A DNA stretch of 64,000 nt, taken from positions 24,469,126-24,533,125 of the forward strand of contig NC_063261.1 in the NCBI RefSeq assembly GCF_019578655.1, in the 5' to 3' direction. The DNA comes from Ricinus communis (Eukaryota > Streptophyta > Magnoliopsida > Malpighiales > Euphorbiaceae). The stretch's first letter is position 1. Each line of letters begins with the position of its first letter. Under the pieces are notes generated by a model. That model was not told where the DNA came from, did no database searches, and saw only the letters and a list, made by a program, of their open reading frames with translations. Made by a program: the position numbers and the translations under genes. Below are positions 48,324 through 60,300 of this stretch, piece by piece.

Positions 48324-51293
48324 TGTCACGGCCCCATCCGTGGGCCCGTGACCGGCACTAGGGAATGGGTAGGCTTAAGGCCACCGAAACCCGTAGTAAG
48401 CCTGACACTCACTGACTTAAACAAATCTCATCTCAAATTAATATTATTAAAGCCACAATTTATCTTAACAGCTACATTCTACATAAATACTTCGGTCTGC
48501 CAGAAAAACTAGGCGAGACCTGAAACTCAGAAAATTTACAACTGATACATTTACTATTACTACTGCGGAGAATCTAAGATTTACCAATTTACATACCAAA
48601 TCAAATACATCACCCGATGATGAAGGAGTCGGGTTACTGAATAAGAGTCGCGAGAGGACTAACAGTCACGAATCTGAAAAACAGTAAAAATAAGACTGTC
48701 AGTCTCGAGAGTGAGTTAAAATCAAATAATCTGGGGACTATTGCATTCTTCTCAGAAAATATAGATTATTCAAATCAATATATCAACCATGCACGTAAAT
48801 ACAATCCATATTATAATCATACCATAATAAATAAATAAATAAATAAATAAAAATATATTTTTACTTTTACGGGACGAGTGGCTCAGTAGAACCCTAACCC
48901 CAAATTCTAACCGGTCATTTTGGCTCTCTTAATCCAATAAGACTGGCTCGAGAGCAATGCTCGACCAGGGACCTTACCTCCAGTCTGGTCACTTAAGTAT
49001 CCAAATAAGAAATCTAGTAGCCATTCGGCTCTCTTAATCCAATAAGACTGGCGCCTCGAGAGCAATGCTCGACCAGGGACCTTACCTCTAGTCTGGTCAC
49101 TTAAGTATCCAAATAAGTCGGCGCCCCGAGAGCATCGCTCGATCAGGGACCTTAACTCCGGCAATCAACTGAACTCAGCTCAGAGAGCAATGCTCGATCA
49201 GGGCAAACAAATCCATAATAACCTTATGTCCATGATCATTACCGGTGCGCACGCGGTCCTGATGTAACCCATCAGGCGGCATGTTCTACGAAAGCCACAT
49301 CCCCAAATCGAAATCATCACATATAATAAATATCATTGTATAATGAAATCATTCAACCATATCAAAATAACAATTAACAATTAAGAGTAAGACATCAGGC
49401 AACTCATGTGGAAAACTGATAATATTTGGTATTATCATAACATTACTATAATAATACTTATATTACCTTCATTAATTAATAATCCAGTAAAATTATTTAT
49501 ATTGCGATACTAATAACCAAATTAAGCATAAACTTCCAAAATAGCATATTAAAATCAAACTTAGCAATAGTGCAATGATTAAATGACTTTAACTCACAGA
49601 ATTGGGCGACCTCCTAGCTCTGCTCCGGTGCCTCGGTTGGAGCGAGCCGAACAAACGGACAATCTAGTCACGGAAAACAATTTATCAAAACGCTGAAACA
49701 ATCGATCTTTAATCCTAGGTCTAGACTCCTAGGACTGACTGTCTAAGAATCTCGACTCACGAGAATTCTACCGAAAATCCGGCAGAACCTCCCCTACAAC
49801 ACGAACATTACCGCCGTAAAAACGGGTCCAGGACCTGCCAGAAGAACACTTCAAATATCCAACAATTTAAACAACAGGAGTCGGGTCCCCAAACTTCACT
49901 ATTTCCCGACTCCGCCACACAACACAAAATACGAGGCAAGCAAACTGACAGACAATTATTTATGACTCACAAATAACATCAAATACTCAATAGACACAAA
50001 TTTAAAATCAAAGGATTTCTAAAATTAACGGGCCAAAGATAATTACCGAGACGCTCGATCGCTCGGTCGACTCGCCTCCGGCCGCCGGAGTCCGATCGAC
50101 GATCCGAACACACCATCGGACTCACAACGACGTGCTGATGACGATCCTTGCTTCCGATTTTCCGATCTGACACCCGATCATCCGGAGAGATTTGCGGACG
50201 ATCTCGGCCATCGATTTGCAAACGAAGCCCGATCACCACAAAACCGGTGCCAATGCGAAGCTTGAGATGAGGAGAGTCGGGATACATCCTCTGATCATCC
50301 ATCCTCCGCCGGAAAAGCCCAAAAATGCGGCTGCCACTCTAAGTTTCACTTTGTCGGATCTTGCAACTCCGGCCACCCCAGCGTCGCCATCACGCGAGAG
50401 CCTCGCCGAGAGAGCCGATCGCCACCCAACTCGGCCGCCAACAACGCCGAACACGCTGAATCCGGCTTTTCTTCTCCCCCCGCCGGAGCCGCCACGACGC
50501 CGCTCCGTCGGCCAACGCTCTCCCCGACGCGCCCCATTTCTCTCTCTTCCGACGCTCTCACTCTCTCCCCGACAATTCTCTCCTCTTCCTTTCTTTTATA
50601 TCGACATTTGACCCCTGAACTTTTCCTTATTACAATTTGGTCCCTCAACTTTCTTAATTACTTACAATTTCATCCTGCAAAATTCCAATTTAACCCCCAA
50701 ACTTCTTTTTTGCCTTTCAATTAAGCCCTTAACTATTTAATTTGGGCCAAATTAGAATTACTGAAAATACACAATTACACAAATACCCCTGACCGACATA
50801 TTTATTTACAAAAATACCAAACTCACAAATTTCCATTAAACCCTCATAAAAATAAAATTATACTTTCAATCCTTATTCCAAAATAAATTTCCAATTTAGT
50901 CCTAACACACAATTAAATTAAATAATCAATTTCAAACTTAAAATTTAATACTACTAATCAATTATAATACCAATTTTCTCAAAATTCTTTTATAAAAAAT
51001 CCCTTACAATTTCTATCATAATTTTTCAATATATAATTTTATTTATATAAATATGCGTTTGGAGAAAATTTGAATAACTAAATAAAAATATAAATTATTC
51101 CTCCAATAATTTATTTAATTAACTCCTTAAAAATCAAACTAATTGGATATGGAAAATAACTCATTTGTTTATCTATCATGAACATTCAAAATTTGTATTT
51201 AAATCATTCTAATTAAACCGAATAAAAATAAAGCTAAAATTAACTTAAATAAAAACTCATTATTAAATATATAAAAAAATTCGGGGTATTACA
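48324..51293. mobile_element. Solo LTR of a retrotransposon (2.97 kb)
   Basis: The element starts TGTCACGG, ends GGTATTACA (TG...CA) and is flanked on both sides by AAAAC (48319-48323 and 51294-51298), a clean 5-bp target-site duplication. No gag, protease, RT or integrase frame lies inside, and no second LTR follows, so it is a solo LTR left by unequal recombination. It contains tandem hairpin repeats (48905-49205) and a GC- and proline-codon-rich segment (50040-50600). The long LTR with a GGTATTACA end recalls Ty3-gypsy chromoviruses of the Tekay/Del type, but this lineage is an inference. Confidence 0.8.
48905..49205. repeat. Tandem repeat with hairpin core inside the solo LTR
   Basis: A unit of about 110 bp ('ggctctcttaatccaataag ... 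cttaagtatccaaataag') occurs twice in full (from about 48919 and about 49029) and then as diverged partial copies. Each carries GAGAGCAATGCTCGA(C/T)CAGGG, which can fold (GAGC-AAT-GCTC). The core appears four times in all. Just downstream, CCTGATG...CATCAGG near 49257-49276 forms another stem-loop. Confidence 0.8.
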
Positions 51294-51980
51294 AAAACTT
51301 CACGGTCGTGAAGGCTAGGATTCCCACTTATGAATAATTATTCACAGGTAGGTTGAATTCCCAGATATTTTAACATCTGTTTGGCATTAAGGCTTCAATA
51401 TTGTAAAGCTGCATTTATTATGGCAGTTGGACGACTATTTTCACATCCTATAAAGTTTCAATGACTTTATTTCTCCTAAAAATATTATATCATATTTATT
51501 TGTTCTAGGGTTACCAAGAGCATTTATTTTGAGTCTCATAGGATATTAAATCTCAAAAATCTTTCTAAATTCATTTTGTAAACAAGGATCAATTTCAAGC
51601 TTAATTCTTTAGTAGTTGAGTGATTCAATCCTTGTATTCAAAGCTCAAAAGTAAGTTTAAATGGGTGGGTAGATAAATAATTGCTCTTGCTCTTGCAACT
51701 AAAATTTAGTATTTTAGATTGTGGATTTAAGTATTTGTCAATTAGGAAAAACACTTTGGTATAAGTTATGTATGAGCTTGTAAAATACAAAAGTTTATAT
51801 CTATATCTAAAGTAGATTGCTAGTGGATTCAAACTCTTAATCGCGATTGAGGAGGGGACGTAGGCTAAAAGAGACGAACCTATATAAATCAAGTATCTTC
51901 CTATTCTCTATTTATCCTCTAATACTTCGATCTTCTATTCTTGCAATTTCTAAATTTTAATTTTTCATATTTTCTTTAAA

Positions 51981-52802
51981 TTCACAATTCACCCTCCACT
52001 GCTCCTTTTTGTATTACTTTGGTATATATATATGAAGAAGATCTTGGTAACAAATGTGATAGATTGAACCAAATGTAAAAATTCAAGACTTCTAAAAAGT
52101 TTTTAAATAAATTGAAATAAAAAATAAAATAAAATAAATATGAATATCTTTGCATAAATCCCATCTTATTTTGTTTTAATTGAATTATGTTCACATCCAT
52201 CTTGAACCTTTTGTCAAATAGCCTTTTGTCTTCTATTGTTTTTGTCAAACTTTAATCTTCTTATCATGTTCCTTATAATATACATTTTAATTAGAATAAA
52301 ACATAATAAATACTTTTCTAAAGTTGGGCCATTTGCAAAAGTGTAAAAAAACCTATGTGCCAATCAAAAAACACTATTATCTACACTGGTTGCTCCTAAA
52401 TGTCATTTTCCATCATTTATATTTTATTTCAAGTGTAGTTTTTATCATTTATTGGTTCCTTTAAATGAGCTCTTTTGCCAATATAACATGATTTATTATT
52501 ATTAATTGATATAACTAAGAAACTATCAACTTAATTAAAATCGAAAAGGGATGTGTGTTTAGTTTATTTTGATTTAAGTTCAAGGTGAGATGATTAGAGA
52601 TTAATTAGATGCAAAAAATTTAAACTAAATTAATCAAATTAAAATAAAGTAAATGATTTTGGTAGATTTCATTTGAAAATAAATTTTATATTTTAAAGTA
52701 TAAAAATGCAAAGGAAATTGAATTAAAACACAATAAATAAATTATGTTAAATTAAACTAAATTAAATTAAAAAAAATATTGTAAATCAAATCTCGTTGAT
52801 GC

Positions 52803-52888
<86 letters not shown>

Positions 52889-54356
52889 GTGTGTGTTCTT
52901 ATATGTTTACACATAAAATAACCTAAATACCCTTAACCATACTTATTTATAATCTTTTTCTTTTCTTTATTAATTTTTAATTTTTTTTTATTTTTATCAA
53001 ATATTTTTAGCACTAAAGAAAATGTTGGATTAAAATTTTTTTATCATTCATCTTTTTAGAAAAAAATCTACTCATCATCTTTTAATTTTTAAAAATTATT
53101 TTCTTAGAACACTACCTTCCTCTTTTTCCTCTTATTGTCTTAAGATGGAATAATATATTATATATTTATTTTTGAGGTGAATGCATGAAAATAAAATAAT
53201 AAATAAATAGCATTTAATTTTTTTGAATTTTTATTTGAATAGATGAGAAAAATAAAATAGTTTTACTTTTTTCTTTTAATCTTTTGATAAACAAATGAAA
53301 TTTAAAAAATGTAGTGTTGAAAATGGATAAAAAGAAAAAAATGATATTATTTTAAATGAGGGTATTTAAGTCAATTTATTATTTAAAATAAGTTAAATAA
53401 ACACTTTAACTTGTAAAACCGGCTAGAGACACTGTATTGAACATTTTTAGTAGATTCAAATACTTAATTGAATAAAAAAATAGTTTAGATACTAAAATAG
53501 AAAAATATAAAAAAATTAAAACATTAAATTTGTAATTTTTTTATTAAACAAAGATAGCCATATTAGCTTTTTACTATCAATTAGACAAAAATAATGACAT
53601 GGAATAGTACTCCAACTAAAATTCAAAATGTTTACTGGTATAAATTGAAATTTAGAGCCGGTTATAAAAGCATCTTTGATATATTTTTTATATATGTCAA
53701 ACTCTGTATTTTAAGAAATTATATTATAAAATAATATTTCACTCTCTATTATGCGCTATAAATTTTTATGTATTTAATTTAATTAATATTTATAATTATT
53801 ATTTTTCTATTGATAAAAGTAAAAAAAGAATTAAAATTATTAATATTTATAAAAGTAAAAATAAGAAATAAAATAAAATATAAAAATTTATTAAATTTAA
53901 ATAAGATATTATACTTTTTATGTGTAAATGTTTTTTAAAATACTCTTTACCTGTGTGAACGTTGTTTAAAATACACTTTTATCGTAGAAATTTTTTAAAG
54001 AGGATGACGGGGATGCTCTAATACATTGCTTAAAGTTGAGTCACCATGTGTACAATTTATTTTCTATTCCTATATTACCCTCGGGTAAGTAAATCCAATC
54101 GGACTTCTGGGCCCATTTTCCACTTGGCGCGTGAACGTCATTCATTCGCAACTTGGACTAACTCTCACACGGCAGTCAGTGCAAAATAAACAACTCAATC
54201 AACAAAACCAAATCTTGTATCTTAATTCAACTTTTTTAATAAATCTTATACAAAATATCCATTTTTATTTCTTCCTTACATTTTTAGAGTAAACATGCTT
54301 ATCATTCTCTCAATTTTCCCTCACTTTCTCTAGACTTTTTATTTTTTCCTTTTCAT
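51981..54356. other. AT-rich intergenic region upstream of the glycosyltransferase gene
   Basis: No recognisable gene lies here. A long AT microsatellite covers about 52809-52882. The last about 300 bases form the promoter side of the glycosyltransferase gene and its leader; no confident TATA box could be assigned. Confidence 0.55.
52809..52882. repeat. Long AT microsatellite
   Basis: An uninterrupted alternating AT run of about 37 units. Such runs are unstable in length and prone to assembly error. Confidence 0.9.
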
Positions 54357-57300
54357 ATGGACGATTCCACCACCGACATTACCACCACCACCAATGCCGC
54401 CACCGCAGACGACAGCGTTAATGGCGGCAGCAATGCAAGCAACAGGAACACAACTGATAAAGTATTTCACTCGATCCGAGACCGTTTTATTTTCAAACGA
54501 AACCCTAACTGCACAAATATTGCTGCTACTATTAATAACAACCAAAACAGAACCAAATCCTCACTAGATCGACGGTCTAGATGGCATCATAATTACAACA
54601 GTAACAATAACACAAACAGAAGTAACCACCAGCACCGCAAGGGTTTTGTCTTCAGAGGCATTTATTTGTTTTACTTTGTGATTTTTTTTGCTGTGTTTGG
54701 ATTTGCTATGGCTTCTATGATTTTGCAAAGTTCGATCGCGGGAATTGTGTTCAGTAAAGGTCGATGGAGTGAGGATCGTCGTAGGGGATCGATTAGAGAT
54801 GATTTGAGATTAGGAAGTACATTGAAATTTGTTCCATTGAGAAGATCGTTGCGGCTTGTGAAAGGAGATGGACTTGATCGTGTTAGATTGCAAGGTCATA
54901 GAGTAGGGATTCGGCCTCCGAGGCTTGCTATTGTAAGTGTTTGATGATTTTCATTTTTGACATTGTTAATTTTGTGTTTCTTTGGTATTTTTGTGTGTTC
55001 AAAATAGAAATGAATGTTAAATCTGCACGCCTTTTTTATTTTTAGTTAAAATAGTGAAAAGTAAACAAGAAAAGGAAAAGAAAGATGAATACTGTTTTAT
55101 GTAATACCTTTAGGTTATTAGGTTGTTTAGGAAGGAATTAGACATTTTCTGTATTAAGTTTCATCGCATTTTTATCAAGTCTAAAGTGGAGGATATATAG
55201 TGTAACTTAGGTACGTGATTGTATGGTCCTGAAGGATTGATAAATAAGGTTATCTGTAATTGGAACAGTTATGCTGGGATTCTACAAAATGGAAGAGAGG
55301 TTAAACTGTAGATAAAATATTTAAATGGTCTGCTCCCACTTCTGAAGATAATTAGATGATTTTGATTATTCTTTTTAAGAAGTTAAAGGAAATGAAGAGC
55401 TCAACAATTTGGTGGGATCATCTAATTTTTTCAAGTGGGAGCAAACCTGCAACTCATAGAAGAGAATTATAGGAAGGTTGTCGGCAGAAAAATTTATTTG
55501 GATATACACCTAGAATGGAAACTTAGGCTATAGACGGCTTTATTTTTTGTTTCCTTGCTATGGCTTCTCTTTATGCTGAATGTTGCATGCACATTAAGTG
55601 GTGTACATATTCTTTTATATAATTATCTACCAGGACTTTGAATAGTTGATGCATGATATTTTCTGAAGTTCCTTTATTAGATATCTGCCTTTTAAGGAAT
55701 CAGGGACAGCTGAGGTGGAAAGGAATAGTTGTGGGATCCTACTTCTGAATGTTATGAACTTTGGAACTTACTGAAAAAGACATTGGCATAATGTAATTGG
55801 ATTATGATACATAAGCAATGTCTATTATTCTTACTTTGTTGCTCAATGGTCTAGTGATGTTGCATGGGAAGGAGCATCTTGTTAACTTTGCTGTAAAAGA
55901 AATTTATTCTTTTAATCTAAGCAATTTGTTTGGTTTGTCAATTTCACTTGATATCTTTTAACGAGAATAATGAGACACTTATGCTCTATAGAAATTAATA
56001 AGACTGCTATTGTTAATTAAATTAAGTTTGGTTAATTTCATAACCCAAAGATGTCTATGAAAAGCATTGTGTTCATGTGTTTTGGTTTATGAAGCAGTGT
56101 GGACATGTTTTATTTCTTAAGGGAACTTTTTCTGATTGTTGGCAGATTTTAGGAAACATGAAGAAAGATCCACATTCGTTGATGCTTATTACTGTGGTGA
56201 AGAATCTACAGAAACTTGGTTATGTGCTTAAGGTGAATTGCTCCAGCAGTTCTGTACAATATCTCACCGACATTGATTCCAATACGTCATATCATCTCTT
56301 CAACTGCTAGATATAGCTTATTTACAAAAAGTAACTTGGCATATATATCAATGGAAGGAGGGAAGCTTATTTTATTTCAGTATTCTCAACTGCTATTTTG
56401 GAAAGCCTTATGTCTGTGATATGCCTTGACAGATTTATGCTGTAGAGAATGGGAAATCACAGCCAGTATGGGAGCAAATCAGTGGTCGAATATCAATTTT
56501 ACGACCAGAGCAATATGGTGGTATTGATTGGTCAATGTATGTTTTTGTTTGATATATCATAGTATTTCATAAATTATTTTTTTTAGTTTTATGTTCTGCA
56601 ATTATAATTATTTATAATTAGGAAGTTTTCATAAACTTACTTTCTGCTTCATAAGTTATTAGGTATTGTTAATTTATCCCTACTTCTTCTGCAGTTTTGA
56701 AGGTGTTATTGTCGACTCACTTGAAGCCAAAGAGGCCATTTCCAGGTGGGTATATTTGCTTCTCTATATGGCTCATTGAGCATTACGATGTTATTCAAGA
56801 TTTCCTTTGTTCCATCAGTTGCCTGGCAGAAAATTGATCTGCTTGGATATGGTGTGAATTTTATGATATCTAATATGCTTTCTTGATATTATTCAAATTA
56901 ATGATGTGCCTTTATGTCTTTGCTCTGCATATGCTATTGAAACATGATAAAGGCGATGTGGGATAAATATAAATTCTAATATGACCTCCCTCACGCTTAG
57001 CGTGATATGCAAACGGGCTGGGTCCAAACATATCATCACGGACAAAAGGTGGGCTCTGATACCATGACAAATGGGCTTAGGTAGAACTCATTTCCAAAAA
57101 TTAGTTCAAAGGAAGAGGGTGCTCAATTTACATATATACACCATAACAACCCAGGAACTAGGGGATGTGGGATAAATGCAACTTCTAACAAGACAGAAGT
57201 AGCAAACATGGAATTTAATCTCTTGCTTGTATTAAATTTTCTAAAACATGGTATCATATGAGGTGCTGTGTAGAATTCCTACCGGAGAACTTTGATTGAG

Positions 57301-60300
57301 GTACTATGCATTGTTGCATTGCTTGTACGCTAGCATTAGAATCCATCATTAATTAGGGATATGCGGATCAAGGTAATTTTTAGTTCATGAAAACAAAGAT
57401 AATAGTTGTTTTAAGAGTATTTTTGATTATCTGCAAATTATAATCATTAAAAAAATTATGTATATTAAGAAAATAAATTGGATTATTTATGTTGAAATTT
57501 TAATGGTAATTGTAAAATAGAGCTGATAATGAAGTGAATATCATGGTCTGCATCTGTCTGAGGGTTTATGTGTAAATCTGAAGATCCGTTGCTTTAGTTT
57601 GAGATGCTGTGATTAGTGAATTTTATATTTGTGCAGCCTTATGCAGGAGCCTTTTTGTTCAATACCAGTCATATGGATAATCCAAGAAGATACCCTTGCA
57701 AATCGTCTTCCGGTGTATGAGGAAATGGGCTGGGAAGATCTCGTGTCTCATTGGAGAAGAGCATTTAAGAGGGCTAATGTTGTTGTATTTCCAGATTTCA
57801 CTATGCCGGTAATTGCCCCTTATCATTGTGATGTTGCACCTTAATTTTAGTGAGTTTGATGGATGTTCTTCTATGCCCTATATACATTTCTTGTATCAGA
57901 TGCTATATAGCGTGCTTGATGCTGGAAACTTCTTTGTGATTCCTGGATCACCAATAGATGTGTGGGCTGCTGAAAGCTATAGTAAGACCCATGCCAGGCA
58001 CCAGTTAAGGACGAGTAATGGATTCAATGAGGATGATATGGTGGTTCTAGTTGTTGGGAGTTCTTTCTTTTATGATGAGCTGTCATTGGACTATGCTGTG
58101 GCCATGCATACTCTAGGACCTCTACTAGTCAAATATGCAAGAAGAAAAGATACTGAAGGATTATTTAAATTCGTTTTCTTGTGTGGTAATTCTACTGACG
58201 GTGATGCGTTGCAGGTATTCAACTTTCCTGTGTTTATGTTTGCTCTTTGTTATAATAATGTTCAAGTTTCTTGCTTCCGTTCTGCATGCTTAAAAGTGCC
58301 TCTCAATATCAAATGAAGCAGCAAGATTTTATGAATGTCATCGGTTACTGCTAATGTCTCATTGACTAGGCAATGGTAGTAATAGTTATGGACTTATCTA
58401 CAAATAAAAGACAAAGATTTATATTGTTGTTCACTTTCCTGTACGCTGTACTTATAGGTAATCTGTTCGGTTTCACCATCAATGACCTCCATTTGTAATC
58501 TTTCAACTCTCTTCTTCGCAAATCAAAATTTGAGGACACCCAAGATTCTCTCTCTTTTCTTTCTGGACAAGCTTGTCTTGCAGCATTTTATATACTGCAG
58601 TCAGCATGAGAAACAATAAAAACTTCAATTGTAGACCTTGGCATGTGTACTTTAGTGTAATCATGTTTAGCCTCAAAATGTATCTGCAGTCTGCTCTTGG
58701 GTGATAATCCTGTACTCTTACTATACTGTATCTAAAAAATTAAGTTTGTTCTTTTCTAATGACAAATATCCCAACCAGGAAAACCTCCTGATTCCCTATC
58801 TTTAGAAAGATCATGCTTGTACTTGCATTTTCTTAAGTTCTAGAATAAAAAGGAAGAATTGAAAATTTAAGAAGGGGCTCATTTGAAGAGAAATTGCAAG
58901 AAAAGATGCATTGAAGGAATAAAAATAATTTGGATGGATCTGAAAAGAACAAAAGTAATAATTAATAAAATTTAAATTTTACTTTAAAGAAAGAATTTCA
59001 TTTCAATGTTAGGAATTGGACATTAATTGGACTTTCTTTGAATAGGATGTAGCTTCTCGTCTGGGGCTTCTTCATGGTTTTGTAAGGCATTTTAGCTTAA
59101 ATGGCGACGTCAACGGTGTGCTATTAATGGCAGATATTGTTCTTTACGGTTCTTCCCAGGATGAACAAGGCTTTCCTCCTTTAATTATCCGAGCGATGAC
59201 GTTTGGAATTCCTGTCATCGCTCCTGATATTCCTATTATGAAGAAATATGTAAGTTCCTTTATTCCTTTCTGGTCCTCACTTGTTTCTCCCTAAATTTTG
59301 ATGAGCTTCTTTTCTCTTTCTCCTTTCTTTTTCATTTCCTTAATCCTTTCAAACATTGATATTCATTACTGAAATTACAGGTTATTGATGGAGTTCATGC
59401 GTTACTTTTTAAAAAATATAACCCTGACTCTTTGATGAGGGCTTTCTCTCTATTGATATCTGATGGAAAACTCTCCAGATTTGGTAAAACTGTTGCTTCC
59501 TCTGGAAGACTGCTTGCTAAGAACATGCTTGCATCAGAATGTACAATGGGTTATGCAAGATTATTGGAAAATGCAGTGAGTTTTCCTTCAGATGCCTTGT
59601 TACCAGGCCCAACATCTCCGCTTCAACAGAGTGTTTGGGAATGGAACTTGTTCTGGAATGAAATAGTACCAGAAACTGATGACTTGCTAGGCATGGATGG
59701 GAGGAATTCTTCTTCCAGAGGATCTAGCGTTGTATATTCACTTGAGGAAGAGTTGACTTATCATACAGATTCAACTAGCGTCTCTAAAAATGGAACTGAA
59801 GTTCTGGTTCCAGATCTCCCAACTGAATCTGATTGGGATATTTTAAGGGAAATAGATAGCTTAGAAGAATATGAGAGGCTAGAGACAGAGGAGGTATGCT
59901 ATTTAACTGTTAATGCAATGCTTTCTACGGTCTTGTATGTGACTAAGTATTTCCTGTCACCCCAAACTTTGTTTTGGCTGAAATGTGGCATTATTTCCTG
60001 ATCTGCAGCTTAAAGAAAGAACAGACAGAAGCCCTGGTGTCTGGGATGAAATATATCGTAATGCTCGAAAATCTGAGAAACTAAAGTTTGAGACAAATGA
60101 AAGAGATGAGGGAGAGCTTGAAAGGACAGGCCAGCCAGTTTGTATTTATGAGATATATAATGGACCTGGGGCTTGGCCATTTTTGCATCATGGTTCTCTG
60201 TATCGTGGGTTAAGTCTTGTAAGTTTCTTTAGCCACATACATGATTGTTAAAAATTTAGAGTATTTGTAAAAAAAAAAATTCAATTTTATTTACAAATTG

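Larger units (their letters stand above)
48000..51980 (+). mobile_element. Older Copia-like LTR remnant split by the solo LTR
   Basis: The flanks 48040-48323 and 51299-51980 share a composition and 'cacggtcgtgaag', 'cccacttatgaa' and 'cccatgaag' words that fit one interrupted repeat. Near 51785-51890 the sequence contains 'ggattcaaactcttaa', 'gattgaggaggggacgtaggc' and 'gacgaacctatataaatc'. This resembles the R/U5 region of plant Ty1-copia LTRs as I know them. Borders of the older element were not found. Confidence 0.4.

Noticed and set aside
50192..50611. 139-codon proline-rich open frame on the plus strand
   Set aside because: It lies inside the GC-rich part of the solo LTR, overlaps open frames on the other strand and has only compositional bias.
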